Source: Pocillopora verrucosa
Lineage: Eukaryota > Cnidaria > Anthozoa > Scleractinia > Pocilloporidae
Direction: 5' to 3'
Assembly: GCF_036669915.1 (NCBI RefSeq)
Contig: NC_089317.1
Span: forward strand, 581,001 to 645,000
Length of the DNA: 64,000 nt
In this document: piece by piece, positions 1-12,521 of the stretch
How positions within the stretch are numbered: position 1 is the first letter of the stretch
Layout: every line of letters begins with the position of its first letter
Notes under the pieces: generated by a model
What the model was told of the DNA's origin: nothing
Seen by the model: only the letters and a program-made list of their open reading frames with translations
Database searches by the model: none
Translations under genes and position numbers: made by a program

Positions 1-3000
1 CGAGGCGAAAAAATGAATTTGTGGACCTGAATTGAGAAAGTCTGCTTCATTTAGTTCTTTATCAGATATTGGAATTGGAATTGATTGTAATTTCCACCGA
101 CTGAAAAACTGCCAGGAAAAGATTCGCCTTTCCCAGCTTTGAATAAGATATAACTTGATAAGTTCCAGGACAAAAGAAATTTTGCAAATGTTTCGAGTTT
201 GATCCAGTTGTCGCAGTGTGAGAACGTTGAAAAGCTCCTTCTAAACAGGTAAATTATCAGTGTTTTTCTTTAACCTAATGTACCTAAAAAATATTTGGCA
301 AACTTTTGCAGCTAATGCCTCCATAGGTGATTCCATTTTATGATCTGGGCGTTACGCATTTGACTCAGCGAAATTGATTCTGTTTCGAATTCAGATCGCT
401 TTCCCTGAAAACAACTGTAGACTTTTAGCTTGGTTTTTAATCTAGTACTCCGTGTTTTGCGAAAAAGAACAGCTCTCTTTTTGCTCAAAACCGTCTTTTA
501 TTGAATTGATACGATATAAATATCGGCCTGTACATACAATCTTCATTCAGTTTAGGTTCTGAGAACATTCACGCGTAGTTAAACTCGCGCGAAAATCTAA
601 AATTGTTTCCTATGTTATAAAGTTCATTTGCATAATTCTCATGCTCTACTAGGTCATCTCAATTTTTTTTTCGCCGAAATTTTCCTCTAACAAGCTCACG
701 GCTGTGATCAAAACCACATTATCTAGGAAAGTTTATGCGCTTCAAATATGATATGCAAATAAAATTTATGCGGCTGTTATATAACTGTTTTTTCGCACTT
801 CCTCGAATGATATTTGTTGTGATTTCATTAACAGTGGACATAGAGTTGTATTATTATAGTTTTATGTGTTAATTCCAGCGAAACAACAAAAAATACGCCC
901 TTATGTTTTTTACTGATGTCTATCAGTAACTTCGATGCCTTTTTGATAGCCGTAAAGCGCATTAAATATTAATATCTACAACGTTATAGATAAATGTAAA
1001 TGTGATTTGAGTAAAATCCTAATGATTTAGTTCGTGTTGCTATTCTCAAAACCACTGACCCAAAAGAAGGATGCTTTTGATTTGTTGTCGAAAAGTACAT
1101 CAAAATGCTAAAGCGTTTTCTCTACAGCAATACTTCTTGCTCGTAAAAATTTTAAGACACAAGCATATTAATTTTCCCTGATAAGGACTCTGCTAGATAA
1201 AACCCCCGTCGTTCAGCAAGTGCATGTTTCCCGCCCTTTCCTACGCTCGAAATCTGATTGGCTGATTCCTACGTCTGCATCACTTTATTTTCATTGGTCA
1301 CAATCGTTGTTTACAATTTTGGTTTCAACTTTTCCAACATTCTTTCCAAAATAAACATTTTTTTCTCGTATTTTTTCAGAACATAGAAATTAAATGATTA
1401 ATGTCACTCGTCCTTTTACATTCTAATTGAGTTGCATTTTTTTTTTCCGCTATGGTAAAAGTTACCGTGATGCAGAGATGTTTGCCTGAAGGAAGAAATG
1501 CTTCCAGGCAAGCGAAAATGGGATAAAAATAGGCTCTAGGAATAAAAAAAAGGGGATAAAAAGGATGACAAAGGATTTAAAGTGAAATTTTCTTAACTGG
1601 ATTTTTATTTCATTTCATCTTTATTCAAAGGCAGTGTGATTCATTTCTGACACAATAAACGTTTAAGCTGCACGAGGAACTTAACGCCGATATCATTTGT
1701 ACTATAAATGTTACTGAATTACGCGTTAAATCATAATTTTAAAAATCCCCTTAATCCTATGTTCATCTGTGAAATTTAAGGGGCAACCGACCGCCGAAAG
1801 CAAGATATATTTCAATTTACGCGTGTTGCACATTTGAAATGTTTGGGTTCACCGCTACAGGTACCGCAAGGTTTTTAAAATCAATAATGTTAGCACGCAA
1901 CAGGATACCGCGCAAACTAAGACAGTGAGATAGATTTATAAAATCTATCCTATATAAAGTTTTTTTTAAGGAAAAATCTTTTTATCAGCTAAGGTCATTA
2001 AATAGTAAAGCAAAAGGGCGAAGAGTGACAAGTTATTGAATTTAAATATTTGTGCGGTGAAAATTCTATCCATGGGAGCTTTGTCTGTTAACCACAAAAC
2101 CTGTCAGATTAGGAAATTCAGCTTCTCATTATTTACTAAACAGTTTCTTAAGATTATGACTAATTAAGTGATGAGCACTATTCAGTGATGTGAGTGAAAT
2201 GTCACTGTAAGTGTTGCCATTTGCACTTTCTCTCTTACGAATTTTTTTTTCATGTTACTGCTCGCCCGTCTTAGAGAAGAATGACGCAATTAGATGTACA
2301 AGAAAATTTCTCAGCCAGCATGAAGGAACTTCGGATAAAACTGTGTAGTCGTTTAGCAAAGTGCTCACGGTAAGCTTCAGTTTTTTTAACAGTACGCTTC
2401 TTTACAATAATACCAGAACAAATTAAAGGAGAAAAACGAAAAAATGCAAATTAAAACTAAGGATGAAAAAAAAAAGTTATTTCGACTGCGAAGTAACTCT
2501 TCGATTTCGCCGCTCAGTTTTGAAGTTATTATCGTAGACATGGACATCTTCTAACCCACCACCGATTGATTTTTATCTAAGATCGTAATTTATACAAAGA
2601 ACACAAACACAGAAGTTCAAGAGTAGAAGTAATTCATCAAGTTGCCTACATTCAACAGACACCTCTTTTAAGCGGAAATAAACACCGTCAGAACTTGAGT
2701 TTCAAATTTTAACCGATTACATTTTTCAAGATGACACAAACCACTCCGCTAAATTTTATTCCTGAAATGGTAGATTTGAAATACAGTCAATCATTCACTG
2801 CGGGGTATAAAGTCAGTACTTTTGCGCCGTTTGATAAATCTGTCATTTAAGTATGCAACCTGTAATATGCGAATTATAGCATGAGTCCTGCGGATGTCAG
2901 CTTAGCTCATTTTCACTGTACATGGGTCTCTGAAAACTTCATCAATTTCTGAACCACCTAATTCTTAACTGTCAGTGGACTGAGGATTACAACAGTTGTA

Positions 3001-3133
3001 GTCTCCAAAAAAGTAATCATTTATGCTTCATATATAGACTCGGCGCTGATGTTTTTTCTAACAATGCTAGCCTATACAACTTGTTACACTTATTTTTTTC
3101 TGTGTTTTAATTTCAAGTCTTATATTATTTCAG
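1..3133. other. Intergenic DNA upstream of the Cys-loop receptor gene
   Basis: No coding region with recognisable protein similarity was found. The DNA is AT-rich with short homopolymers. The receptor's first coding exon is preceded by a splice acceptor (TTATTTCAG ending at 3133), so at least one non-coding first exon should lie here. Possible donors are AACAG/GTAAAT near 248 and CACG/GTAAGC near 2371; neither can be chosen from sequence alone. A poly-C tract lies beyond, at about 3340-3355, inside the first coding intron. Confidence 0.5.
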
Positions 3134-3149
3134 CTGATTATTGAGGTTC

Positions 3150-3247
3150 ATGGCAGTTATAACGAGTGCGAATGAAGTAGCCAGCAGTGCTATTTTCCTT
3201 TTGGCATTCCGTTTCCTATGGATGATAAATGCCGAGACAATAGCGAA
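3150..3247 (+). other. Signal-peptide exon of the Cys-loop receptor, too short to stand out as an ORF
   Basis: The exon starts with ATG and encodes about 32 residues with a hydrophobic core (AIFLLAFRFLWMI). Its donor GT at 3248 leaves phase 2, which matches the acceptor at 3550 exactly and restores the frame of the ligand-binding domain. An upstream acceptor at 3133 shows that this is not the first exon of the transcript. Confidence 0.75.
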
Positions 3248-6200
3248 GTAAAGTACTCTTTTTTTGTAAATGAATCTATTTCAATTATTGTCAAAAATAT
3301 TCCTTGCCATTGATAGTGCCATTCCCCATTGTCTATTCCCCCCCCCCCCCCCCCACTTGCCCCACCCCCATATCCATTTGTACCCCAGGGTGTAGACTAC
3401 AGGATACAACTTTAGGACCTCGGCTGAGGCTCGACCCAGATCTTCTCGCCGGGGTCTAAGTAACCGAACTGCAAAATCTTATAAACTTTAACGATCAGGA
3501 TTAGCATGTATTTGAGTGATTTTTTTCCTGCTTTTTGTCACCGTTCCAGGACACCGGAATATTGTTTCCGCCGTGATCAAGGGAATCCACAATACTTCAA
3601 AAATGAATCATGGCAGACGACTAACCTCGGGGAACTTCTTCAGCAAATGCTGCAGTGCTACGATTCACGAGTTAGAGTTGAACACGGAGGAAGTAAGTAG
3701 CGATACTGGAACAAATGTCACAGGTCTAATCTTGGGATCAACCACTCCTTGCTTCTTTTTGATATATACACAACAATACGCACGGACTATAATTTTGTTC
3801 CCAGGTCTCGCGCTTATCCTTTTTTAAGTTAGAGATCTGGGTACCAGATGTAAACCACGGTTATGAATTCGGTTATGAGTGACGATATCAACATGCAATG
3901 CGACAAGAGGAAAACAAACTATGCCAATTTTATAAGCAAGACAACCACGCCATTTGAGGGCTAACCAACTTTTTGCGTTTCAGTAAAAACTGTGTTGACT
4001 GGTTTTTGTTTCAGGAGGGAATCCTACAGAAGTCCATGTCAGCATGTACATTTTGTCCATTGGGAATTTCCAAGTTCGCGATATGGTGAGAGGAGAAATA
4101 TAGTGAAGTTTTCACAAAAAATAAAGCTCTCTAAAATTTATCACACCCTCCTAACTAACAGTATAAACAGAGAGGAAACGATTACCATTACTTTGACTAA
4201 ATCTTTTTCCCTAATATTTCAGGATTTCCAACTGTCGTTTTACTTCAGACAACAATGGCAGGATGCTCGGTTAGCTTATAAGAACCATTTCCACGAAGAA
4301 AAAATTACTTTGGGAGGAGCAATCCTAAAACAACTTTGGCTTCCACAGACCTATTTTGTCAACAAAAAGGGGGCCAGCGCAAGTACAGATGCCAATTTTT
4401 TTGTGCGAATTTTTCCCGATGGATCCGTACTTGTGATCACTAAGTATGTGGAAAAAGACTTTCGTCTAAACTTAGCAGGGGTCAAATTGGTTTTGTTTTA
4501 CTTATTTTTGTGATTTCTTAAGGAAAACCGCGCCCAACTAGATTGAGAACTTAAACCGCGTTTTAAGCCTTCTTGAGTTTACAAAAAAGGAAGAAATTAC
4601 TTCATGAAAAACAATTACCATCATTATTATTTTTATCATCATCATTTTTATTACTATTATAAAACTGGTGATTCCAGTAGATCCTGCCGATCGTTTCCGA
4701 AAATCATCGACGTACTGTCGAAGATTATCTTTAATAATCCGAATACTTTTTGGGATCTTCGAACATTTGAAGAATAAATGGGCTCCATTTTTTTTTTCTT
4801 ATAAGAAATACTCTGACAATGGACTGCTACATGGATTTAAGAAACTTCCCGTTTGATGTCCAGAAGTGCAACTTGACTTTGGAGAGCTGTAAGTTTACAA
4901 TTCATAACTTTATATGCTAAGACCAATTCCCATTTCCTACCTTATTGGGGCATTTGTCAGTGAAGTGTCGAGAGTGATCTGGGATTGCATTGGTATTGGA
5001 AGTCACTCGGTGATTGGTCCAGAAAACTCACGCCGCTCTTTCAACCAATCAGATGCAAGGCTAAAACCATTCATTACTTGTTCGCCTGCGTTTCCAGCGC
5101 TTAAGACAGTTGCTTGTTTTTACTTCCAGTTCTTATTGACTCTTGAGGGCATCTTCCTTTTCTTCTAATTGGCTGATTACCCCACTCAATCGAAAAGCGC
5201 TATACTTATACTATACTTATCAATTTCTATTCATTTCTTTTCTCAAAAGTTGGATTTACCATTAAAGATGTGGTTTATAAATGGGTTTCGACGGACAGCA
5301 GCGAAGCAGTGGAAAAGGATCCAGGGCTTACAACATCAGAGTTTGATATTGGTCCTATAAGAATATTCGAATCCACTACGATGTATAAAACAGGTAAGAC
5401 ATTGTTGAAGGCCAGTAATTTCTACTCACTAACTTCCATTATCAATCTACTGTGTACGTAAAAGAACATGTTTTTAAAGGTTAGGTGACCGATTTTCAGT
5501 TAATCTCTTTATATTTGCGCACAGAATACACAAAATATACACAAGATCTACACAAGATCATAAAAACCACCCCCAACCCCCAACCAGTGAAAAGCTGCCT
5601 TCCTTATAGGCTTGTTTTCATTCAGAATGCTATGTTCGTTTTAGGGCTGTTTTCTGGTCTAAAAATGGAATTGAATTTCCAACGAAGATCTATTTATTAC
5701 TTGATTCAAATCTACGTGCCAAGTGCGATGATCGTGGTTCTTTCGTGGGTGAGTAATGCTCTAAAAGTTGAATATCCTCAGCCTGACCATATTTTTCTGG
5801 CTTCTGACTTGTTCTGGGAGAGAAAAGAGGACTCCTCTTTTCTCTTCCAGGAGGAGGGGGAGGTGATGTTGACAAGAGGGCAGTATTGGTACCTTTTTTT
5901 CTTAGGATGGGAAGGGAAGCGGGAGGAGTTTTAGCGTGGGAACTTAATGAAGATGAGCAAGAGTGCTGAATAGATAACTTATAGTTCACACGGTATTCGA
6001 GATGACCACCAAAGAGCCTTCACCAAATGATGCCGAAATTTCGAAATTATCAGTTCGCACTGCCAAAAATGATCGGAAAAGGGTAATTCTAATCTAAATG
6101 ATAATATCATTATTATTATTACTATTATTATTATTATTGTTACCATTGTTATCATTATTATTATCAGATCTCCTTCTGGATTGACAACCAGTCGATTCCC

Positions 6201-7187
6201 GCCAGAACGGCGCTTGGCATTACCACTGTGCTCGCCATGACAACACTGCTATTTGGTGTCCAGTCTTCTCTGCCCAGTGTGCCGTATATCAAAGCTGTAG
6301 ATCTGTTTATGATTGTATCATTTGCTGCTGTCTTCGTTGCACTGGTGGAGTTTGCGGTTGTTAATTATACAAGCATGCGTGAGAAGGAACAAAAGGAATC
6401 AAGAGCCACGAAAAATAAGTATACTGTGGTAAGTCGTTATCTTCCATTCACGAGCATGAAATACTATGGCATGATGGATAAAAGTGCTACCAAGAGAATA
6501 TATCCTCTGGGTGGTACTCATGGTGCCATGAGATTCCATCCCACAAAGGTGTGATACTTGTTCTCCCATAAGTTTCATCATTTCCCGCTCTTTTCACCGG
6601 GCGCAGTACGCCAGTTTTCCCAGCTGTAAGTTTAGATGCACGTGGTAGCAGTTAAATGATTTCCTGCCAGTTATTCGCGTTACCTGCAGATAAAAGATTT
6701 TCGTTAAGTTTGTGAAGGGTCACACTCCCTTTCTCCCTAAAAATTGTTAAAATTTTATTTATATATTTTTCCGTTTCGAAACGTGATTGAACTTTTACCT
6801 CCACAATAGAACCCAGACGTTGTTATGCTAAACTTCCGCAATTTGTCTTACGAGGACGACGGAAAAGGTGAACATCATATGCAAAATGGCGTCGCCCACA
6901 ACGGTACTGGGAATGATATTGAGAACGACAACGATGATGTTCACAAGATGGAAGAACTACACAGTAACGGTACCATTGGTGAACACGCGCCACGTGATCG
7001 CAAAGATTCGTCGCGTGATCTGTCGCATGTCTTTGAAACTTCTCGCCCGAACAAGTGTCGCTGGCGATGTAAAGTTACAGCCAATGGAATAGACGCTTGG
7101 TCACGTATTCTGTTTCCTTTGGCGTACGGACTTTTCATTGTAGCTTACTGGATTATTTATTCAGCAAATACGGAGAAAAGTTCCTGA
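3150..7187 (+). CDS. Cys-loop ligand-gated chloride channel subunit (GABA-A/glycine receptor type), complete, 9 coding exons
   Basis: Exons: 3150-3247, 3550-3692, 4018-4085 (acceptor could be 4015), 4223-4443, 4806-4888, 5250-5393, 5645-5748, 6168-6428, 6810-7187. They join in frame to 499 residues. Exon 1 holds the ATG and a hydrophobic signal peptide. The ligand-binding domain follows, with the family-defining Cys-loop: two cysteines 13 residues apart (CYMDLRNFPFDVQKC) in exon 5. Exon 7 carries M1 (YYLIQIYVPSAMIVVLSW). Exon 8 carries M2, beginning PARTALGITTVLAMTT, then M3. The last exon has an acidic, Asn/Asp-rich cytoplasmic loop and M4 (ILFPLAYGLFIVAYW). The Pro-Ala-Arg motif before M2 is the known signature of anion selectivity in this family. 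The ligand cannot be named from sequence. The protein would act as one of five subunits in the plasma membrane. Confidence 0.93.
4960..5202. mobile_element. Non-autonomous DNA element with CCAAT boxes (copy 1 of 4)
   Basis: It lies in an intron of the Cys-loop receptor. It shares with 8503-8745, 10829-11041 and 50521-50737 an end resembling AGTGTCGAAAG and an opposite end CACTCAATCGAAAAGCGC. The interior shows CTxxGTGATTGGTCCAGAAAACTC, a CAACCAATCAGATGC segment and TTTCCxGCGCTT. The internal ATTGG/CCAAT words are in both orientations. No coding potential is seen. Confidence 0.65.
6099..6165. repeat. (ATT)n microsatellite directly before a receptor exon
   Basis: Imperfect ATT/TTA repeats run up to the splice acceptor TTATCAG at 6161-6167 of the M2-M3 exon, replacing a typical pyrimidine tract. 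A similar imperfect ATT tract lies at about 4617-4660. Confidence 0.8.
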
Positions 7188-8962
7188 TCTGTGTCTTTTG
7201 ACAAACACACAATTTTAAATTCGCTGAGCTTCTCATGTCCTTACACATATGCGGAAAGAACAGAGCAAATCAACATGACTCAAAAATAACTTTTAAGTAC
7301 GAAATTAAAGGTAAACTGAAAAGAATAACAAAAAGAATACCTTCTTCGCCGGGTATTCTCCGTCATTCACTCGTTCGTTATTTTATAGCTGTGAAAATTC
7401 GAGGCACCGTTCTTGGAAAAAGATTTAAATCACGTTTGAATTGTCCCATAAATTTCAAATTGATTCTCTCTCTCTGACAAATGGGATAGGTATATAGTTA
7501 TTGTACGTGCACGACGCATTTAAGAAGTCGTTTTGAAAATTTTCTGACCTTGGAATTTTCCAGGTTTTTGAAGTGTGAAACTTGGGAGTTTGGGAAAATA
7601 ATCTTGACATTTGGAACGCAAAAAAAACATGAACATTTCTCTTTTTAAAATACATTGGTTTGTTAAGGGCGAAATGGAGTGAATATCATTTTTCTTCGTT
7701 CTGAACGACGTCGCCAAATGTTTTTTTTTCATGAATTTATATTCATTAACATTAACGTTTATGAAATCCAAAAGTTTGATGTGAATCCAGCATTTGTATT
7801 GCATACACTTTGCAAATTTGAAGAAGCCCTGCTCTCTGCTTGCGGATGAGCCTAGCTCAGTATCCGATGATTTGTTCCATGTTAGGGATGGCACTAAAAT
7901 GATTCCTTGAAAAAATGGCCAATCTCGAAAAACTTTCATCCGATCTCAAAATCTAATCAGCGTTTGTGAGGAGTTTTGCAATCTCGCACCTCTATTAAAA
8001 TCCTCAGCTGTGGATTTCTTCTCAAAGCCGAGGGTGTTAAGAGCTCAAGTAGCTTGAAATTATCGTTGTGAGCAGCGAAAGTCTGTCAATAATCCTCTAA
8101 GTAAAGTAGCAGTTTGACTACGTTCCGTCCCTCCTCTTGAGCGAGGTCCTTTGCGCAAGTTAAAAAAAATCCGTGTAAAAAAAATAATGTTAGCGCGCCG
8201 CACAGAACTGTGGGAGTGAGCGCACCGAGAGAGTCTCGGATTTTCAAACAGAGGCCTGAGTCTTCAGTTTACCATCCGCCATCTCTTACGCTGGCAGGTA
8301 ACTAAGTGTAACTGATATAACAGTCTTTGATTGCACATTTAGTTAAGGTTTAATAAAAATATTTAAAAGCAAGTTATAGGAAATAAATATAATTAATATT
8401 CAACTGACTTTCAATTTCTGTGTATTGTCTTAGTTATGTCAAGCTTAAATTCTTCGCGTCTTGGATTACTAATATTTGGATAATTTTTATTTGCTCATAT
8501 ACAAAGCACTTTTCAATTGAGTTTCGAAAGTAATCCGGGATTCCTTTGATTTTGCTTTAAATCTGTCTCTGATTGGTCTAGAAAACTCGCGCCACCATGC
8601 TCCCAACCAATCAGACGCCAACCGATACCCAACCGTGACTTGGTCGCCTGCGTTTTCCCGCGCTTTTGTTCGTTTGTCTTTTTACCTTGAGTCTTCAATA
8701 GGCTGTTGTGATTACTTCAGTTTTGGTTTTACGACAATCAATTAAAAATACTCCAAATCAATAAAATTCCTGTTTTTGTTTTCGCATGATTACTCATCTC
8801 CTTAAAAAGGAAACGGCCCCTCAGTCTCCGCAATTAGGTTGAACACAAGATATTGTAATTTGCACGTATACTGACTAAACGTTTTTTTTTAAATCACTCA
8901 ACGGGCACTATCTATTTTTAATAACTATAAAATAAACTGCACAATCTATTTAGTCTTTTTAG
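7188..8962. other. Convergent intergenic region (3' ends of receptor and TMTC genes)
   Basis: The stop codons of the receptor (+) and the TMTC gene (-) face each other across this gap. Apart from the CCAAT-box element at 8503-8745 I see no gene. On the minus strand an AATAAA-type word near 8479-8488 could serve the TMTC transcript, but this is a weak inference. Confidence 0.5.
8503..8745. mobile_element. Non-autonomous DNA element with CCAAT boxes (copy 2 of 4)
   Basis: This is a well-preserved copy of the family at 4960-5202. It has the segments GTTTCGAAAGTAATCCGGGA, TGATTGGTCTAGAAAACTCG, CAACCAATCAGACGCCAA, GCGTTTTCCCGCGC and the far end GTTTTACGACAATCAATT. The two ends form short imperfect inverted repeats. 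It has no ORF of its own. Confidence 0.7.
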
Positions 8963-9454
8963 CTATACGTTGTAGCGCTGTGATTGCTCCTTTGTGTAAA
9001 TGATCTTTTTTAGAACATCAAGAAAATAATGTCTGGCTTGTTTGAGTAAACCTTTAAGTTCTAGAATTCCTCCTAAAATGTACTCGGCGTTGATGTTGTA
9101 CTCATCATGAGCGAGAACAAAACGGACTTCTTTTCAGCGGAATCGAGTTCGCCCTGTCAGGTAACAGAGATTGTTTAGTCAGAAAGAGTACACTCCATTC
9201 TACACAACAAAACAACAACAATTTTTACAACAACAGCAATGAAGATTTAGCTAAAACACTGAGATAAATAAGATGGCATCACAAAATATATCAGTTTCGA
9301 GTATTTCAAGTCTTAGTTTCCCTTGCATGCATCGATAACTGACTACAATTTCATTAGCCTCATGTTGTTATACTGGGTTACCTCTTGTTCTGTGACCGCA
9401 TGTTAGAGTTAATTTCTTTTTCCTTAACATGAAAAATTATAAGTGATGTAATTA

Positions 9455-9645
9455 TTCCTGGATGGGACACCAGCTCTAAGCCTGGGCCTGGGTGATACTA
9501 GGTGAAGAGAGGTACTGTGAGAGGGTAAATGTCTTGCCCAAGAACACATCACAATGTCATTAGAGACCAAGCCATGGCTCGAACCCAGACCTCTCGATTA
9601 GGTGTGCGGTAACTTACCAGTCCGTCGCCACTTCTCCCAGTAATA
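9455..9645 (-). mobile_element. tRNA-derived SINE-like element
   Basis: Read on the minus strand it contains a B-box-like word GGGTTCGAGCC followed by text of the type TGTTCTTGGGCAAGACATTT. The minus-strand text at 46115-46290 has the related words. The element lies in the last intron of the TMTC gene. The internal promoter box and the second diverged copy support a Pol III-derived retroposon; the tail was not resolved. Confidence 0.5.
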
Positions 9646-9968
9646 AAAGATACGTTTATAAAACAAAACAATAATTTGATAATGGTATTTTCATAATGTG
9701 ATAACGTTGCAAGAGAAGAACAACAGAGCATGCCTCGGTTCACCTTCATAAGCTGAACTTGAACGAGCAGAAGACGGCTGTTGATATCCAGTGGATCCAA
9801 TGCTAATCCTTTCCTCAGGTACTCTTCCCCCTAAGAAAACACATAATTTCACGCATCAAATAAACTGCTCAAATTATTCACTTTTCATTTACAATCCGTG
9901 TCAATCTTCCTCTTCCTTAAAGCATCCTTGTTTTTTATCGGTTTATTCTTACCATTTTGTTGCTTTTC

Positions 9969-10105
9969 GGATCAATATCAGTATCTGGGCAACTGCCCAC
10001 CTACCCCTCCCCTAACTCAACAACAGTCAATTGATAACAAGTTCGGGTTACTGGTGGGTTAGGGGAGGGGTAGGTGGGCAGTTGCCCAGGTACTGATATT
10101 GATCC
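9969..10105. mobile_element. Hairpin MITE with C-rich/G-rich arms (full copy)
   Basis: The arms are near-perfect inverted repeats of about 50 bp. The left arm starts GGATCAATATCAGTATCTGG and runs through CCCACCTACCCCTCCCCTAA. The right arm is its reverse complement and ends CTGATATTGATCC at 10105. The loop is about 35 bp. A second, shortened copy lies at 33929-34005. It lies inside an intron of the TMTC gene and has no coding capacity. Confidence 0.75.
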
Positions 10106-10828
10106 TGCTTTTCTAGATTGCAAAACTACCATTTTTCATTCCTTCACATTTACAGTAGGTTGTCACATCGCGGCTAAAAGACCATTACTTGAAATACAAA
10201 CGACCGACAAACGATTTCCTCACCTTTTTATTACTTTTTCGGTTCCATTTTTTCCCTTTTTCCTCAAAAGCGGCCACAAGAGCATCTTCCAAGCGAGAAG
10301 AAAGGTATTGGGTCTGAAGGTGTTAATTTTGTTGTCTTTATATATTTCTCTTCTGCTTTCTGGACTCAAGAAAGAAAGAAATTTCTGAGTGATCACGTGA
10401 TTGGATACAAAGGTTGAAGTATGGGACGCAGGCAATGGAGAATTTTGCTTTGAAAACCAGGGTTCTCCGCAAAATCCTGCTGCAGCTTAGCAGAGGTTAA
10501 TTTTCCACCATCTTCCTACCTTTCGTTTTCCAAGCTTCTCCAAAACGACTCCATGAAAGTAATGCAGTGTGGGTTGTTGGGTCTGAGGGATAGCGCCTTC
10601 TCATACTGTGCATCCGCTTCTTTCCATCTGCTGGTCACTCTAAACAAGTGCGCCAGGTTAATGTTGCCGTCTGCACTGTTTGGTTTGATTGACAGCGCTT
10701 TAAGGTAGCATTTCTCAGCTTCTTGTGCTCTATCTGTGCCAAGATATGAGACTTGAGAGGAAACGTAGGTTGTATGTCCATGAACTGGTTCAAGATTTTA
10801 CACGCTAGGAACTTTTATAAAAAAATTT

Positions 10829-11041
10829 TAATTGAGTGTCGAAAGCAATCTATCATCGCCCTGATTTTCCTTTTTTCGCTCTGTGATTGGCCCAGAAAAC
10901 TTGTACCACCACCTCAACCAATCAATTACAAATTCATACCAGTAACGACTTGGTCGAGCGCGTTTTCCCGCCCTTCGGGCTCTATGTGATATTCACTTGT
11001 TTCGGATTGGTCATTGAGATAACATTGGCTTTGGTTTTACC
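10829..11041. mobile_element. Non-autonomous DNA element with CCAAT boxes (copy 3 of 4)
   Basis: Starts ATTGAGTGTCGAAAGCAATC and contains TGTGATTGGCCCAGAAAACT, CAACCAATCA, a GCGTTTTCCCGCCC segment and a TTTGGTTTTACC end. It abuts a TMTC exon: the exon's donor is only about 8 bases beyond the element's far edge. Confidence 0.65.
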
Positions 11042-12419
11042 ACCTTACCTGTGTTCAGGAGCACTAGACCCAGGTTCTCCCAGGCTGCAACGTAATGTGG
11101 TCTCAGCCGCAAGGCCTCACGGTAATATTTTTCACATGCCAAAAGACCCTGATGGAAAAAAAAAAATTCACCATAAAAGCTAAAATTTATATCAGAGAAA
11201 TTCAGGTCTTTCTACAGTAGGAGACAAACAAGCACTAGGGTAGAGATTTAATCTGGCAAATTTTGCAGAAACTGCATTAAACAAATAGCAAAAACCATTC
11301 CGTAAGTTGCAATAACAATCCACGACTTACATTCTTAGAGTACAACAAACACAACACTATGAGTGTTGGCCGTTCGAAAGTGGTGTTTAGTGCCTAGTCC
11401 TATGCGCCAACTTTATAGCTCACTTACTACAAAACACTAAATCTCCATTCAAACCTTCTTTGCAAGAACATTTCCAAGCATAACGTGAATCTTAGCGTTA
11501 GTGGGGTTCACTTTCAGTCCTGATCGGGCCAGCGCTTCCTTGTTCAGCCATTCTGAATTGCGGCGTACTGTCTTTGCAGCGAACAACAACAGAAGGCTGT
11601 GGACTAAAACCATACCAGTGGCAGAAAGACCAAAACTCCAACTTGTACGTGAAGTTTTTTGCACTAACATTTTATCAGAGTTCTAAAAACGGAAAGGTAA
11701 GAATACTGTGGTATTAACTGCATTTTTACTACACTGTAACAAAAATCGTGGGTTGAAAAAGAAAACATCGAGATTCCATTTGTTTCTAGCAGAAAAGTAC
11801 TTAAGAGATCTTAAGCGATTTGAGCACTAAGTTAGTGGCTGTCCCCTTCAAACTGATTTGCTGCGCGGACTGATTGCAGACACGGAATCAACCTCGTTTC
11901 CAGGCCCTCCTTAGGAAAAGAACTTGTTCTGAACAGAAATCAGGGCTCACCTCATGTGTTGAGGAATCTTCTTCCACCTTTGTTTGGGTTCCAAACAAGA
12001 TTGAGATTCCAAATGGAACCAAAATGCAGAGTCCCATACTGGGAATGTAAAGAATTCTCTCGGCGACAACAAACCCAACGGGCAAGAAGAGATTGGAAGC
12101 TGGTAGAAATGGTATGATCAATAAAGCCAATGAAAACATCACAACTCGTCTTCTTTGTGGAGACTCGCACTCATCCTGCAAAAAATCAAAACAAACAAAG
12201 GGATCCAGTTGACTTCTGATACACTGACCAATCAGGAGACACGCACGTGCGCAAGCGGCCGCGAGATTAAATTTTCCCGCTTTTTTAAAGCCGACAATAC
12301 TTTCTGACAGTTTCTACTCACCATTTTCAGTCCACAATGCTGAGACTCTGCATTCCTAAAATCATCTTTTAAATGAATATCATTTTCATTAGAATCTAGT
12401 GGCTTTGAAGAACTTTTCT

Positions 12420-12521
12420 TAGACTTTCTAGGTATAGTTGACGGTATAGTTGAAGACGATATAGTTGAAGACGGTATAGAAGACGGTATAGTTGAAGACG
12501 GTATAGTTGAAGACTGAAGAC
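12420..12521 (-). repeat. Coding minisatellite inside a TMTC exon
   Basis: The plus-strand unit GAAGACGGTATAGTT recurs about six times with 12-, 15- and 18-base variants. Read on the minus strand in the gene's frame it encodes repeats of Ser-Ser-Thr-Ile-Pro. The repeat lies in the loop between DUF1736 and the next membrane segment. Because the unit is a multiple of three, copy-number changes would keep the frame. Confidence 0.85.

Noticed and set aside
5690-5989. Minus-strand ORF of 99 codons in the receptor gene
   Set aside because: It is antisense to the M1 exon and a purine-rich intron; composition is low complexity.
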